64,000 bases of DNA from Thermithiobacillus tepidarius DSM 3134 (GTDB taxonomy: Bacteria; Pseudomonadota; Gammaproteobacteria; Acidithiobacillales; Thermithiobacillaceae), in assembly GCF_000423825.1 (NCBI RefSeq), contig NZ_AUIS01000010.1, forward strand, positions 19,543 to 83,542, in the 5' to 3' direction. The first letter of the stretch is position 1; the number at the start of each line of letters is the position of its first letter. This document shows positions 8,153 to 17,207 of the stretch, in pieces. The notes beneath the pieces are model-generated. The model saw only the letters and a list, made by a program, of their open reading frames with translations, was not told the origin of the DNA and ran no database searches. Position numbers and translations under genes: made by a program.

Positions 8153-10171
8153 CTACCCACCAAGCACCTGCCCCACCTCCCGAATCTCCGGCGAACACAC
8201 CATGTCCTGGCAGACCCACGCCCCCACCGGACTGCCCTTGGGCTTGTCCAGGGCCGGGGGCAGGCCGGCCAGGTCGTTGGGCAGGGCCAGCACGTAGTCG
8301 GCGGGCGCCCAGTGCCGGCGCAGGGCGTCGCGCCAGGCGGGCAGCGCGTCGCGCTCGCCGCGCAGGAGGATGATGCGCGGCGGGTGCAGGTATTCGTCCA
8401 GGGCCAGCAGGAGGCTCATGGCGGCGGCCGGGTAGCGGGCCAGGGTGGCGTGGAAGGCCTGCAGGGTGCGCTCGGCGGCGCGCAGGTAGCGCGTTTCGCC
8501 CAGCAGGTGGCCGAGCCGCTGCAGGGCGAAGGCGGCCACGCCGTTGCCGGCGGGCATGGCGCTGTCGTGGGCGGGCTTGGGCCGGGAGATCAGCTTTTCA
8601 TGACCATGGCCGGTGAAGAAGAAACCGCCCGCGGCCGTGTCCTCGAATTCGGCCAGCAGCACCTCCGCCAGCTCCTGGGCGAAGGCCAGGTCGCCGGCGC
8701 GGTAGTCGGCCTGCAGGAGGTCCAGCAGGGCATCGAGCAGGAAGGCGTAGTCGTCCAGGTAGGCATTGAGATGCGCCTGGCCGTCGGTGCAGGCGGCCAG
8801 CAGGCGCCCGCCCTGCCACAGGTTGCCGCGAACGAAGTCCACCGTCTCCTGCGCCACCGCGATCCAGTCGGGCCGCTCCAGGACGGCGCCGGCGCGGGCG
8901 AGGCCCTGGATCATCAGGGCATTCCAGCTGGTCAGGATCTTGTTGTCGATGCCGGGAGCCGGGCGCTCGGCGCGGGCGGCGAAAAGCTTGGCGCGGGCGG
9001 AATCGAGCAGGCCGGCCGCCCGCGCCGGGTCCAGCCCCAGGGCGGCGGCGACGGCTTCCAGCGGCTGCGCCACGTGCAGATGCCAGTGGCTGTGCTCGAA
9101 GTTGGGCGCCTGGTCGAGGCCGTAGTGGCGCGCCAGGACCCGGTACTCGTCGTCGCTCAGCCGCGCCTGCGCCATGTGCGGCTGCCACACGTAGAAGGCC
9201 CCCTCCCCGCCCTCGGCATCGGCGTCCAGGGCGGCGTAGAAGCCGCCCGCCGGCGCGCGCATCTCGCGCAGGACCCAGTCGACGGTCTCGGTGATCACCC
9301 GCTCGAAGCGCGCGTCGGCGCAGGCCCGATAGGCGTCGCTGTAGACGCTCAGCAGCAGGCCATTGTCGTAGAGCATCTTCTCGAAATGGGGAATCAGCCA
9401 TTCGGCGTCCACGCTGTAGCGGTAGAAGCCGCCGCCCAACTGATCGTAGAGGCCGCCGTCGGCCATCTTGCGCAGGGAAAGGCAGGCCATGCGGCGGGCT
9501 TCGGCGTCATCGTGCTCGGCCGCGTAGCGCAACAGGAAGCTCAGATCGCTGGGATGGGGAAACTTGGGCGCGCCGCCGAAGCCGCCATGCACCGGGTCGA
9601 AGCTGTCGCCGAGCTGCCGGCGCGCGAATTCCAGTGGCGCGGCGTTCAGCGCCCCCGCCGCGCCGCCCTCGCCATGGCGCAGGGCATCGAGCAGGGAGGC
9701 ATTCTGCTTGGCGATCTCGTCCGGGTGCTCGCGATAGAACTGGGCGACCCGCTCCAGCAGGCCGGCGAAGCCGGGCAGGTTGTAGCGGGCCGTCTTGGGG
9801 AAATAGGTGCCGCCGAAGAAAGGCACCTGGTCGGGGGTCAGGAACATGGTCAGCGGCCAGCCGCCGCTGCGCTGGGTGAGCATGGCGTGGGCGGCCTGGT
9901 AGATCTGGTCGAGGTCGGGACGCTCCTCGCGGTCCACCTTGATGTTGACGAAGTGCCGGTTCATCAGGGCGGCGATGTCCGGGTCCTCGAAGGATTCGTG
10001 GGCCATGACGTGGCACCAGTGACAGGCCGAGTAGCCGACGGACAGCAGGATGGGCTTGTTTTCCCGGCGGGCGCGGGCCAGGGCCTCCTCGCCCCAGGGA
10101 TACCAGTCCACCGGATTGTCCGCGTGCTGCTTGAGATAGGGACTGGTCTCGTTGGCAAGGCGGTTGGGCAT
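8153..10171 (-). CDS. DUF255 thioredoxin-domain protein (YyaL/SPATA20 family)
   Basis: A 672-residue protein with the family start [17 protein letters not shown], followed by a thioredoxin-like domain with ACHWCHVM (redox-type CxxC near residue 50) and a C-terminal (alpha/alpha)6-barrel resembling N-acylglucosamine epimerase/cellobiose epimerase folds. The length equals the usual size of the family. Its biochemical role is not established; proposals include redox or sugar-related functions. There is no signal peptide, so it is cytosolic. It is the last gene of a minus-strand group with the 142-aa unknown protein and yjbQ, and ends against a REP module. Confidence 0.9.
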   Translation of the reverse strand: MPNRLANETSPYLKQHADNPVDWYPWGEEALARARRENKPILLSVGYSACHWCHVMAHESFEDPDIAALMNRHFVNIKVDREERPDLDQIYQAAHAMLTQRSGGWPLTMFLTPDQVPFFGGTYFPKTARYNLPGFAGLLERVAQFYREHPDEIAKQNASLLDALRHGEGGAAGALNAAPLEFARRQLGDSFDPVHGGFGGAPKFPHPSDLSFLLRYAAEHDDAEARRMACLSLRKMADGGLYDQLGGGFYRYSVDAEWLIPHFEKMLYDNGLLLSVYSDAYRACADARFERVITETVDWVLREMRAPAGGFYAALDADAEGGEGAFYVWQPHMAQARLSDDEYRVLARHYGLDQAPNFEHSHWHLHVAQPLEAVAAALGLDPARAAGLLDSARAKLFAARAERPAPGIDNKILTSWNALMIQGLARAGAVLERPDWIAVAQETVDFVRGNLWQGGRLLAACTDGQAHLNAYLDDYAFLLDALLDLLQADYRAGDLAFAQELAEVLLAEFEDTAAGGFFFTGHGHEKLISRPKPAHDSAMPAGNGVAAFALQRLGHLLGETRYLRAAERTLQAFHATLARYPAAAMSLLLALDEYLHPPRIILLRGERDALPAWRDALRRHWAPADYVLALPNDLAGLPPALDKPKGSPVGAWVCQDMVCSPEIREVGQVLGG

Positions 10172-10231
10172 GGTCTCCCCCTGTCGGTCGGCGGATATGC
10201 TGTTTGGACCGACGGACGCGGTCGGGGTTTC

Positions 10232-10660
10232 TCAGCCGAACATCCGGCGCCACCAGCGCTTGCGTCCCTCGGGCACGATGTGGGTGGCGCCCAGGTCCTC
10301 GGGCGGGATGCGGCTCAGCACCCAGCCGGGCAGGATGCGCTCGCCGCTGCTGCCGCAGGAGGCGCCGAGATTGTTGGGGTCGTAGACCTTGACCATGGCG
10401 GGCTGCTGGAGGTCGTCGGCGTAGACGATGCCGAGATAGTCCTCGTCGTGATCGCGGCGCAGCAGCGCGTCGATCTCGCCGACCAGACGGCGGAAATCCT
10501 CGGCGGCCAGCGGCGCCGCGGGCACCGCCTCGCCCACATGGTAGGCGTACCATTGGCCGTCGCTCTGCGCCCGCAGGACTTCCGCGAAGGCGTCCCACTG
10601 GGGCCAGCGCAGGATGTTCTTGAACACGCCGCGGTTGAATTTCTCGGTGAACTCGCCCAT
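10232..10660 (-). CDS. Conserved hypothetical protein
   Basis: A 142-residue soluble protein that I do not recognise. It is acidic in the middle and basic at the very end (GRKRWWRRMFG). It has no membrane segment, signal peptide or cofactor motif. One region, VKVYDPNNLGASCGSSGERILPGWVLSR, is rich in Gly, Ser and Cys and could be a conserved core. Codon use looks like that of its neighbours, and it lies 16 bases after yjbQ on the same strand, so co-transcription is likely. It is too well formed to be a shadow ORF. Confidence 0.75.
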   Translation of the reverse strand: MGEFTEKFNRGVFKNILRWPQWDAFAEVLRAQSDGQWYAYHVGEAVPAAPLAAEDFRRLVGEIDALLRRDHDEDYLGIVYADDLQQPAMVKVYDPNNLGASCGSSGERILPGWVLSRIPPEDLGATHIVPEGRKRWWRRMFG

Positions 10661-10676
10661 TGCCGTCTCCTTGGTC

Positions 10677-11096
10677 TCACTCGCCCATCCAGTGTAGCAC
10701 GACGTGGCGCTGCTGCGGCGCGCGGCGGTGCTCGTAGAGATAGAGGCCCTGCCAGGTGCCGAGCAGCATGCGCCCCTGCTCCACCGGGATGCTGAGCTGG
10801 GCCTGGGTCAGCGCCGTGCGCACGTGGGCCGGCATGTCGTCGGGCCCCTCCAGCACGTGCTCGAAGAGCGGATCGCCATCCGGCACCAGGCGCGCGAAAA
10901 AGCGCTCCAGATCCGCCTGCACGTCGGGATCGTAGTTCTCCTGAATGAGCAGGCTGGCGGAGGTATGGCGGCTGAAGATGGTGAGCAGGCCCGTGCCGGC
11001 GCCCTCGCGGCGCAGCCAGTCGGCCGCGGCGTCGGTGAAGGCATGCATGCCGCGGCCGCGGGTGGGCAGATGGAGGTGATGGAGCAACTGACGCAT
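10677..11096 (-). CDS. yjbQ: YjbQ/UPF0047 family protein
   Basis: A 139-residue protein matching the YjbQ family: FSRHTSASLLIQENYDPDV (conserved His and Asn-Glu region), EHVLEGPDDMPAHVRTAL, and a C-terminal LGTWQGLYLYEHR. Family members form trimers with a metal-binding histidine cluster; weak thiamine-phosphate synthase activity has been reported, but the physiological role is unclear. It is divergent from orn with a 69-base spacer that must hold both promoters, and it leads the unknown protein and DUF255 genes. Confidence 0.93.
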   Translation of the reverse strand: MRQLLHHLHLPTRGRGMHAFTDAAADWLRREGAGTGLLTIFSRHTSASLLIQENYDPDVQADLERFFARLVPDGDPLFEHVLEGPDDMPAHVRTALTQAQLSIPVEQGRMLLGTWQGLYLYEHRRAPQQRHVVLHWMGE

Positions 11097-11165
11097 CGCT
11101 GGATTCCGTGGCGCGTTGAAAATCGGTTACTCTAGCGAAAACCATCAGCGCAGGAAATCCGCCCC

Positions 11166-11708
11166 ATGATCCCCAATCCCAATCACCTCGTCTGGATCGA
11201 CCTGGAGATGACCGGCCTGGATCCCGACCAGGACCGCATCATCGAAGTGGCCACCCTGATCACCGACGCGGCCCTCGAACTGATCGCCGAGGGTCCCGTC
11301 ATCGCCGTCCACCAGCCCGAGTCCGTGCTGGCCCGCATGGACGACTGGAACGTGCGCACCCATGGCGAATCGGGCCTGACCGGGCGCGTGCGCCGTTCCA
11401 CCATCGACGAGGCCGAGGCCGAGCGCCTGACCATGGAGTTCCTGAGCCGCTACGTCCCGGCCGGCGCCTCGCCCATGTGCGGCAACTCCATCTGCCAGGA
11501 CCGCCGCTTCCTCGCCCGCCACATGCCCAAGCTGGAGGGTTTCTTCCATTACCGCAACCTGGACGTGAGCACGCTCAAGGAGCTGGCCGCGCGCTGGTAT
11601 CCGAAGCTGCCCAAGTTTCCCAAGCAGCAGAGCCATCAGGCCCTGGACGACATCCGCGAGTCGCTGGGGGAGCTGCGCTACTACCGGGATAAGCTCTTCG
11701 TCGGCTGA
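11166..11708 (+). CDS. orn: Oligoribonuclease
   Basis: Orn degrades RNA oligomers of 2-5 nt, including pGpG from c-di-GMP breakdown, in the cytosol. This 180-residue protein has all DEDDh exonuclease residues: [11 protein letters not shown] (Asp and Glu), [16 protein letters not shown] (Asp) and [10 protein letters not shown] (His, Asp). Its length is normal. The link to c-di-GMP fits the diguanylate cyclase at 35.4 kb and the EAL protein at 48.9 kb. It converges on yaiI with only 39 bases between, a gap without a REP pair. Confidence 0.97.
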   Translation: MIPNPNHLVWIDLEMTGLDPDQDRIIEVATLITDAALELIAEGPVIAVHQPESVLARMDDWNVRTHGESGLTGRVRRSTIDEAEAERLTMEFLSRYVPAGASPMCGNSICQDRRFLARHMPKLEGFFHYRNLDVSTLKELAARWYPKLPKFPKQQSHQALDDIRESLGELRYYRDKLFVG

Positions 11709-11747
11709 CGGGCCGTGCCTGTGCCGAGGACCGCGGGAGACGATGGC

Positions 11748-12197
11748 CTAGCGGCTCGACCGGGCGAGCCAGCGGTCCAGTTGGTTGGCGAAGGCTTGGC
11801 GGTCGCTTTGGCTGAATGCGGCCGGACCGCCCGTGTTCACGCCGCTGCCGCGCAGCTCGTCCATGAAATTGCGCAGGCTCAGGCGCTCCCGGATGTTGTC
11901 CGGCGTGTAGAACTCCCCGCGCGGACTCAGCGCATGCCCGCCCCGTTCGATCACCGCGGCGGCCAGGGGAATGTCCGCGGTTACCACCAAGTCGCCGGGC
12001 TGCACCCGCTTGGCGATTTCGTTGTCCGCCACATCGAAGCCGCCGGACACCTGGATGGTCTTGATGTAGCGCGACGGGGGCGTGCGCAGCGGCTGGTTGG
12101 CCACCAGCGTCAGCGGCACCGGCATCCGCTCGGCGGCGCGAAACAGGATCTCCTTGATGGCCCCGGGGCAGGCGTCCGCATCGACCCAGATCTGCAT
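11748..12197 (-). CDS. yaiI: YaiI/YqxD family protein (UPF0178)
   Basis: A 149-residue protein with the family start [18 protein letters not shown], and later [24 protein letters not shown] and RNFMDELR. The UPF0178 fold is related to PIN-like nucleases (acidic residues in WVDADACP and TADIPLA), but no activity is established. The frame extends to 12254; the ATG at 12197 is chosen because family homology starts there and AAGGGGGT lies about eight bases upstream. It starts 14 bases after the flavoprotein stop, so the two are probably one transcript. Confidence 0.93.
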   Translation of the reverse strand: MQIWVDADACPGAIKEILFRAAERMPVPLTLVANQPLRTPPSRYIKTIQVSGGFDVADNEIAKRVQPGDLVVTADIPLAAAVIERGGHALSPRGEFYTPDNIRERLSLRNFMDELRGSGVNTGGPAAFSQSDRQAFANQLDRWLARSSR

Positions 12198-12211
12198 GAG
12201 TTGCACCCCCT

Positions 12212-13384
12212 TTACACGAACTGCCCGGCCGCGTAGCCGGACGCCCAGGCCCACTGGAAATTGAAGCCGCCCAGTTGCCCGGTGACGTCCACGACCTCAC
12301 CGATGAAATACAGCCCCGGCACCCGCTTGGCCTCCAGCGTCTTGGAGGACAGCTCGCGGGTGTCCACGCCGCCCAAGGTCACCTCGGCCTTCTTGTAGCC
12401 CGCCGTTCCGCTGGGCCGCACCGGCCAGTCGTGCAGGCGCGCGGCGATGGCCTCGAGCGCGCCCTCGCCGTACTGGCGCAGGGGCTGGGCCGAGGCGTAG
12501 GCCGCGCACCAGGCCTGGGCGAAGCGTTTGGGCAGATGCTGGCCGAGCAGATTCGGCAACAGAGTCTGGCTGTGCCGATGGGCCAGCAGCAGCGCCTCGG
12601 CGTCGTGGTCGGGCAGCAGGTCGATGTGGATGGCATCGCCCGGCCGCCAATAGGAGGAAATCTGCAGGATGGCCGGCCCGCTCAGGCCGCGATGGGTGAT
12701 GAGCAGGTTCTCGCGAAAGCGCGCGCCGTTGCAGCTGACCGCCGCATCCACGGCGACGCCGGGCACGTCGGCGAAGGCAGTCAGCTCTTCCGGGGCGAAG
12801 GTGAGCGGCACCAGAGCCGGACGCACGGGCGTGACATGGAGCCCGAACTGCTCGGCGATGCGGTAGCCGAAGGGACTGGCGCCGATCTGCGGGATGGACA
12901 GGCCGCCGGTGGCGATCACCAGCGACTGCGCCGTCACCGCGCCGCGGTCCGTGTCCAGCTCGAAGCGCGCCGTCCGGCGCACCTGCCTGACTTGGCAGGG
13001 CATCCAGCGCACGACGCCCACGGCCTCGCACTCGCGCCGCAGCAGATCGATGATCTGCTGCGCGCTGCCGTCGCAAAAGAGCTGGCCGAGCTTCTTTTCG
13101 TGATAGCGGATGCCGTGCTTTTCCACCAGGGCGATGAAGTCCTGCGGCGTGAAGCGCGCCAGCGCCGAACGGCAGAAGTGCGGGTTCTGGGAAAGGTAGT
13201 TTTCCGGTCTGGCGTGCAGATTGGTGAAATTGCAGCGCCCGCCGCCGGAGATGCGGATCTTCTCCGCCAGCTTGGCCGCATGGTCGATGAGCAGCACCGA
13301 GCGCCCGCGCTTGCCGGCCGCGATGGCGCACATCATGCCCGCCGCGCCGCTGCCGATGATGACTACATCCTTTGCTGATTCCAT
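12212..13384 (-). CDS. YhiN/HI0933-type FAD-dependent oxidoreductase
   Basis: A 390-residue flavoprotein. It begins with a Rossmann dinucleotide motif ([13 protein letters not shown], about 9-21), followed by the family signature [11 protein letters not shown], a middle insertion domain, and the C-terminal [15 protein letters not shown] that closes the FAD site. The family (BaiN/YhiN/HI0933) is conserved in bacteria. One homologue, BaiN, is reported to reduce bile-acid intermediates, but the general substrate is unknown. There is no signal or membrane segment. It leads the small operon with yaiI. Confidence 0.92.
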   Translation of the reverse strand: MESAKDVVIIGSGAAGMMCAIAAGKRGRSVLLIDHAAKLAEKIRISGGGRCNFTNLHARPENYLSQNPHFCRSALARFTPQDFIALVEKHGIRYHEKKLGQLFCDGSAQQIIDLLRRECEAVGVVRWMPCQVRQVRRTARFELDTDRGAVTAQSLVIATGGLSIPQIGASPFGYRIAEQFGLHVTPVRPALVPLTFAPEELTAFADVPGVAVDAAVSCNGARFRENLLITHRGLSGPAILQISSYWRPGDAIHIDLLPDHDAEALLLAHRHSQTLLPNLLGQHLPKRFAQAWCAAYASAQPLRQYGEGALEAIAARLHDWPVRPSGTAGYKKAEVTLGGVDTRELSSKTLEAKRVPGLYFIGEVVDVTGQLGGFNFQWAWASGYAAGQFV

Positions 13385-13478
13385 GTGCCGCCCGGCTGCG
13401 ACGCCGGCTTCCCCGCTCGATCGAAAGCGCGATTATCGCCGGAATCGGCCCCCCGGTCACCCGCTGGCGACGAGCGGC

Positions 13479-15008
13479 TCAGCTCAGGGTGAAGCAGAAC
13501 ATCGCGCCTCCGCCGACCGCCCCTTCGGCCCAGATGTGCCCGCCATGGCGGGCGACGATGCGCTGCGCGATGGCCAGACCGATGCCGGTGCCCTCGAATT
13601 CGGTGATGCCGTGCAGGCGCTGGAAGGGCTGGAAGAGCTTGCCGGCGTAGACCATGTCGAAGCCGGCGCCGTTGTCGCGGATGCAGTAGGCGCGCTTGCC
13701 GTCGGCCTCCGTTGCGATGAATTCGATGCGCGTTTGGTCGACCTTGCGGGTGAACTTCCAGGCATTGCCCAGCAGCTGTTCCAGAAGCACCTTCAGCAAG
13801 CGCGCGTCGCCATAGGCGGTCACGTGCGGCGCGACGATGAACTCCACCTGCCGCTCGGGCTGCGCGGCATACAGATTTTCGGCCACCTGCCAGGCGATCT
13901 CGCTCAGATTCACCTGCTCCCGCTGCATCTCGCTGCGCGTCACCCGCGACAGGTGCAGCAGGTCGTCGATCAGTTGCGCCATGCGCTGGCTGGCGGTGCG
14001 TACCCGATCGAGGTGCTTGCGCCCCTCCTCGTCGAGGGTATGGAAATAGTCCTCCAACAGGGCGTGACTGAAGCCGTCGATGGCGCGCAGCGGCGCGCGC
14101 AGATCATGCGATACCGAATAGCTGAACGCCTCCAGCTCGCGGCTGATGGCCAGCAGCTCCGTCGTCCGTTGCGCCAGCTGCTGCTCCAGCTCCGCGTTGA
14201 GCTGCTCCATCCGGTCTGCCATCAGCTTGCGCTCGGTCAAATCCCGCAGGATCTTGACGAAGAAGCGCAGGTTGCCCGCCTCGTCGCGCACGGACCGCAA
14301 GGCGCCGCTGGCCCAGAAGCGGCTGCCGTCCTTGCGCAGATGCCAGCGCTCGTCCTCGGCCCGCCCTTCCGTGATGGCTCTGCCCAGCTCCGCTTCCGGC
14401 ATCCCGCGCTCCCGATCCTCGGGAGTGAAGATGAGCGCAGCGGGCAGGCCGACGACCTCGTCCTCCCGATAGCCGAAAATGCGCTCGGCGCCATGGCTCC
14501 AGCGGGTGACATGTCCCTCGGTATCAATGAAGATGAAGGCGAAATCCGTCACATTGGCGAGCATGAGCAAGAATTTTTCCTGCTCCGCCCGGATCGCCTC
14601 CGGGTGCTCGTCCCCGTCGAGGCGCCAGCCCATGCCCATGATCCTGGCCGGCCGGCCGCGCCCATCGACCACGGGCCACATTTCATGGCGCATCCATACG
14701 TAATTGCCGTTTTGATGGCAAATACGCAAATCGAGGCTGATTCGCCCTTTTTCCAGCAAGTTGGAGCGCGCTTCCAGGAATGCCTGCCGGTCATCGGGAT
14801 GCACGCGCTGCAGGCACCAATCCGGAGAGCCCATCGCCTCTTCGGCGGCAAATCCCAGAATCGAGACTACATTTTCACTGATCCAGAGCGGCGTGGTAGC
14901 GGCGAGATCGAACGGGAGCAAATAAAGCACGGCGGAGCTGGCATTGATGACACTCTCGATTTCTTTCCGGCCCGGCCGTCTGGATGAGGAACTTGCCAAG
15001 TTCACCAT
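13479..15008 (-). CDS. Cytosolic PAS-PAS sensor histidine kinase
   Basis: A 509-residue kinase without membrane segments. Two PAS domains with PAC ends lie at about 15-130 and 145-265 (RKDGSRFWASG in the second), then a HisKA dimerisation domain with the phospho-acceptor in SYSVSHDLRAPLRA and a HATPase_c domain with LLGNAWKF (N box), DNGAGFD (G1) and GTGIGLAIA (G2). The output half closely resembles the second kinase at 54.8-56.2 kb and bacteriophytochrome-type kinases. No response regulator is adjacent, so it is an orphan kinase. A near-consensus Fur box lies about 50 bases upstream, suggesting iron-linked control. The signal sensed is unknown; no haem or flavin ligand could be assigned. Confidence 0.92.
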   Translation of the reverse strand: MVNLASSSSRRPGRKEIESVINASSAVLYLLPFDLAATTPLWISENVVSILGFAAEEAMGSPDWCLQRVHPDDRQAFLEARSNLLEKGRISLDLRICHQNGNYVWMRHEMWPVVDGRGRPARIMGMGWRLDGDEHPEAIRAEQEKFLLMLANVTDFAFIFIDTEGHVTRWSHGAERIFGYREDEVVGLPAALIFTPEDRERGMPEAELGRAITEGRAEDERWHLRKDGSRFWASGALRSVRDEAGNLRFFVKILRDLTERKLMADRMEQLNAELEQQLAQRTTELLAISRELEAFSYSVSHDLRAPLRAIDGFSHALLEDYFHTLDEEGRKHLDRVRTASQRMAQLIDDLLHLSRVTRSEMQREQVNLSEIAWQVAENLYAAQPERQVEFIVAPHVTAYGDARLLKVLLEQLLGNAWKFTRKVDQTRIEFIATEADGKRAYCIRDNGAGFDMVYAGKLFQPFQRLHGITEFEGTGIGLAIAQRIVARHGGHIWAEGAVGGGAMFCFTLS

Positions 15009-15058
15009 GAGTTTTCGCCAGCTTGTCCAGCATTGTCAATGATGTATTTTATACCCAC

Positions 15059-15073
15059 GCATAATGATTATCA
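15059..15073. promoter_or_regulatory. Fur-box-like operator upstream of the histidine kinase
   Basis: GCATAATGATTATCA matches 13 of 15 positions of the 7-1-7 Fur consensus TGATAATNATTATCA. On the minus strand it lies upstream of a TATAAAAT stretch and the kinase start at 15008, so it would overlap the promoter -35 area. Confidence 0.55.
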
Positions 15074-15227
15074 CTCGACTTTGGTCGCAAAGCACGCGGC
15101 GCGCCAGCCCCCGGCTTGGGCATAAGCTTGGCAAATCGGGCTTGAGGCTGATAAAGCGGCACCCGCTGCAATCCGGCGCCATTCACTCCGATTTTTGCCT
15201 TCGGGCTGGCCTGCCATGGGGCGGGCG

Positions 15228-15255
15228 AAAAAAAGCGCGGGTTTGGGGCCCGCGC
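15228..15255 (-). terminator. Rho-independent terminator after tsdA
   Basis: GCGCGGG (15235-15241) pairs with CCCGCGC (15249-15255) around a 7-base loop. On the minus strand seven T follow the stem. It lies 28 bases past the tsdA stop and should end the tsdBA transcript. The rest of 15074-15227 shows nothing recognisable. Confidence 0.85.
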
Positions 15256-15282
15256 CGGTGAAGCGGATGGCCAGCCGAAGCA

Positions 15283-16257
15283 TCAGCCTTTCTTGCGGGG
15301 CAGGATCGGCGCCTCGCCGTAGTAGCAGTTCTCGTCGTGATATTTCTTGTCCGTCTCGGCGAGATTGCCGGTGAAGCGCGGGTCCTGCGGGCGCGGCTGG
15401 CTGTTCATGTAGGCGGCCACGTCCCAGGCGTCCTGGTCGCTCAGGCTGCCGCCCTTGCCCAAGGGCATGTTGGCCTTGATGAAGCCGGCGGCGGTGTTGA
15501 TGCGATGCATGCCGGCGCCCCAGTTGAAGGAGTCCGGCCCCCAGAGCGGCGGGAACACGTATTTGCCGTTGCTGGCCTTCTGGCCCAGGCCGTTGGCACC
15601 GTGGCAAACGGCACAGTTGGCGGCGAAGACCTTGGCACCCCGCTCGGCGCTGGGCTCCTGCGCCGGCTTGTCCAACTCGGGATAGCCGCGCCCGGCCATC
15701 TTGGTGTCGCCCACCGGCGCGCCTTCGGCCATCCAGTAAGCGTAGGTGACCAGCGCCTTCATGACCTCGCTGTCGGCGGGCGGGGCCTTGCCGTTCATGC
15801 TGTACATGAAGCAGCCCTGGAGCCGCTCCTCGAAGCTGTTGACCTCGCCAGTCTTCTTGCGGAAGGCCGGATAGCTGACGTAGGCGGCCCACAGCGGTGC
15901 GGAGTTGGGCTGGCGTCCGTGGTCGATGTGGCAATTGGCGCAGTTCAGCCCGTTGCCGGCGAAGCCTTTGGCGTACGTGGGCGTATCCGTGAAGATCAGC
16001 TCGCCTTGGCGCACCAGCTTGCCGAACTCGTTGTCCGGGATCTTCTCGGGCGGATTGAAGTAGGTGAGCGCCTTGCCGCCGGACTGGGCGGCGGGCGTGG
16101 GCGGCAGCCCGCGCGCGAGTTCGCCGGCGGGGGATTGGGTGGCCGCGGTCTGCGCCGCCGGCCGTGCCTGCTCCTCGCCGGGCTTTTCCTGGCAGCCGGC
16201 CAGGATCAGCGCGCTCCCCAGGAGCGCGAGCGCGGAAATAGCTCTCGGGTAATTCAT
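15283..16257 (-). CDS. tsdA: Dihaem thiosulfate dehydrogenase TsdA (lipoprotein form)
   Basis: TsdA oxidises two thiosulfate to tetrathionate in the periplasm. This 324-residue protein has two haem c sites, CANCH (106-110) and CAVCH (215-219). LQGCFMYSMNG places Cys149 where the unusual His/Cys-ligated active-site haem of TsdA needs its thiolate, and KANMPLG gives Met264 as likely ligand of the second haem. The N-terminus ends in LILAGC, a lipobox, so the enzyme is probably membrane-anchored. The tsdB-like cytochrome lies 39 bases upstream in the same operon and would accept the electrons. The enzyme is reversible in some organisms, so tetrathionate reduction is possible. Confidence 0.9.
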   Translation of the reverse strand: MNYPRAISALALLGSALILAGCQEKPGEEQARPAAQTAATQSPAGELARGLPPTPAAQSGGKALTYFNPPEKIPDNEFGKLVRQGELIFTDTPTYAKGFAGNGLNCANCHIDHGRQPNSAPLWAAYVSYPAFRKKTGEVNSFEERLQGCFMYSMNGKAPPADSEVMKALVTYAYWMAEGAPVGDTKMAGRGYPELDKPAQEPSAERGAKVFAANCAVCHGANGLGQKASNGKYVFPPLWGPDSFNWGAGMHRINTAAGFIKANMPLGKGGSLSDQDAWDVAAYMNSQPRPQDPRFTGNLAETDKKYHDENCYYGEAPILPRKKG

Positions 16258-16296
16258 GGCTCACTCCCAAATAGTATTCAAACTCGCCGATCCTTG

Positions 16297-16968
16297 TTAC
16301 TTGGCAGCGGGTTTCCCGGCCGTTGCCGGGCCCCCGGCGGGCAGCCCGGCGAAGTACGCAGCGACGGCCTGCATGTCCTCGGCGCTGAGCTTTTCGGCCA
16401 CCGTCCGCATCAGGGCCACCGGATCGCTCTTGCGCGTGCCGTTCTTGTAGGCCTCGAGCTGGGCCTGGATATAGCTGGCGTGCTGTCCGGCAAGCATCGG
16501 GAAGTCGACCCCCACTCCCTCGCCGTTGGGGCCATGGCACTGGATGCACGCCGGCAGATTCTTGTCGCGCCAGTGCCCCCTCGTGGCTAGCCGCTCCCCC
16601 CGCTGCAGCACTTCGGGAGACACTTGCGGCGCCGGCGGGACCGGGATTTTCTGCTGGGCAAAGTAAGTGGCCACGGCACGGGCCTCCTCGGGCGACAGCG
16701 CCTTGGCGATGGGCTCCATGGTGGGATTCTTGCGCGTGCCGTTCTTGAATGCCTCGATCTGGGAGACCAAGTAATCGGCATTGATGCCCGCCAGCCGCGG
16801 GAAACCAGCCTGCGCCTGCCCGGCGCCGTTCGCCTGATGACAGCTGGCGCAGGCCGTGGCGCCGCGTCCATTGCCCTGAGTCACGAGCTGTTGCGCGTTC
16901 ACTTGCGCCAGCGCTGGCGTGGACGCCACCACGCCGGCCACCAGAACCGCAGGGAGCCAATAACGCAT
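16297..16968 (-). CDS. tsdB: Dihaem cytochrome c4 family protein (TsdB-like)
   Basis: A 223-residue exported protein with signal peptide (cleavage probably after ALA at residue 21) and two similar cytochrome c domains: CASCH (40-44) and CIQCH (141-145), each followed by FPxLAG and an NGTRK segment. This is the c4 fold of two tandem monohaem domains. As first gene of an operon with tsdA it is the probable electron acceptor TsdB, passing electrons to a terminal oxidase. The ATG at 16968 has GGAGC six bases upstream and precedes the signal peptide; the longer open frame to 17916 is not coding. A general c4 role in respiration is the alternative. Confidence 0.88.
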   Translation of the reverse strand: MRYWLPAVLVAGVVASTPALAQVNAQQLVTQGNGRGATACASCHQANGAGQAQAGFPRLAGINADYLVSQIEAFKNGTRKNPTMEPIAKALSPEEARAVATYFAQQKIPVPPAPQVSPEVLQRGERLATRGHWRDKNLPACIQCHGPNGEGVGVDFPMLAGQHASYIQAQLEAYKNGTRKSDPVALMRTVAEKLSAEDMQAVAAYFAGLPAGGPATAGKPAAK

Positions 16969-17122
16969 AAGCTGCTCCTTTTTTCTTTTAAAAACCTGGA
17001 ATTTGTCGCGAACTGAAGAGTTTAAGCGCGCCACGCCGGCCACCCCAGAGGCTTTGGGCGGATGCCGCCCGCCGGCATCCGCCCCCGCGAGGTCCGCCAC
17101 GGCCTCGGGGACGACCGGAAGT

Positions 17123-17146
17123 GATCGCGAGCAAGCTCGCTCCCGC
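17123..17146. repeat. Single REP half-unit
   Basis: GATCGCGAGCAAGCTCGCTC followed by CCGC is one arm of the REP pair family. Its partner arm, if any, is decayed. It lies in the 16969-17207 spacer between the cytochrome and dioxygenase genes (same strand), which shows nothing else. Confidence 0.7.
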
Positions 17147-17207
17147 ATGCCCGGACGCGGCATCACGGCGCGCCAGCGGGCTTGCCCACGAGCCGCACAG
17201 CGGCCAC

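Noticed and set aside
12843..12915. GC-rich hairpins inside the flavoprotein gene as regulatory sites
   Set aside because: They are within a normal coding sequence and are explained by high GC content.
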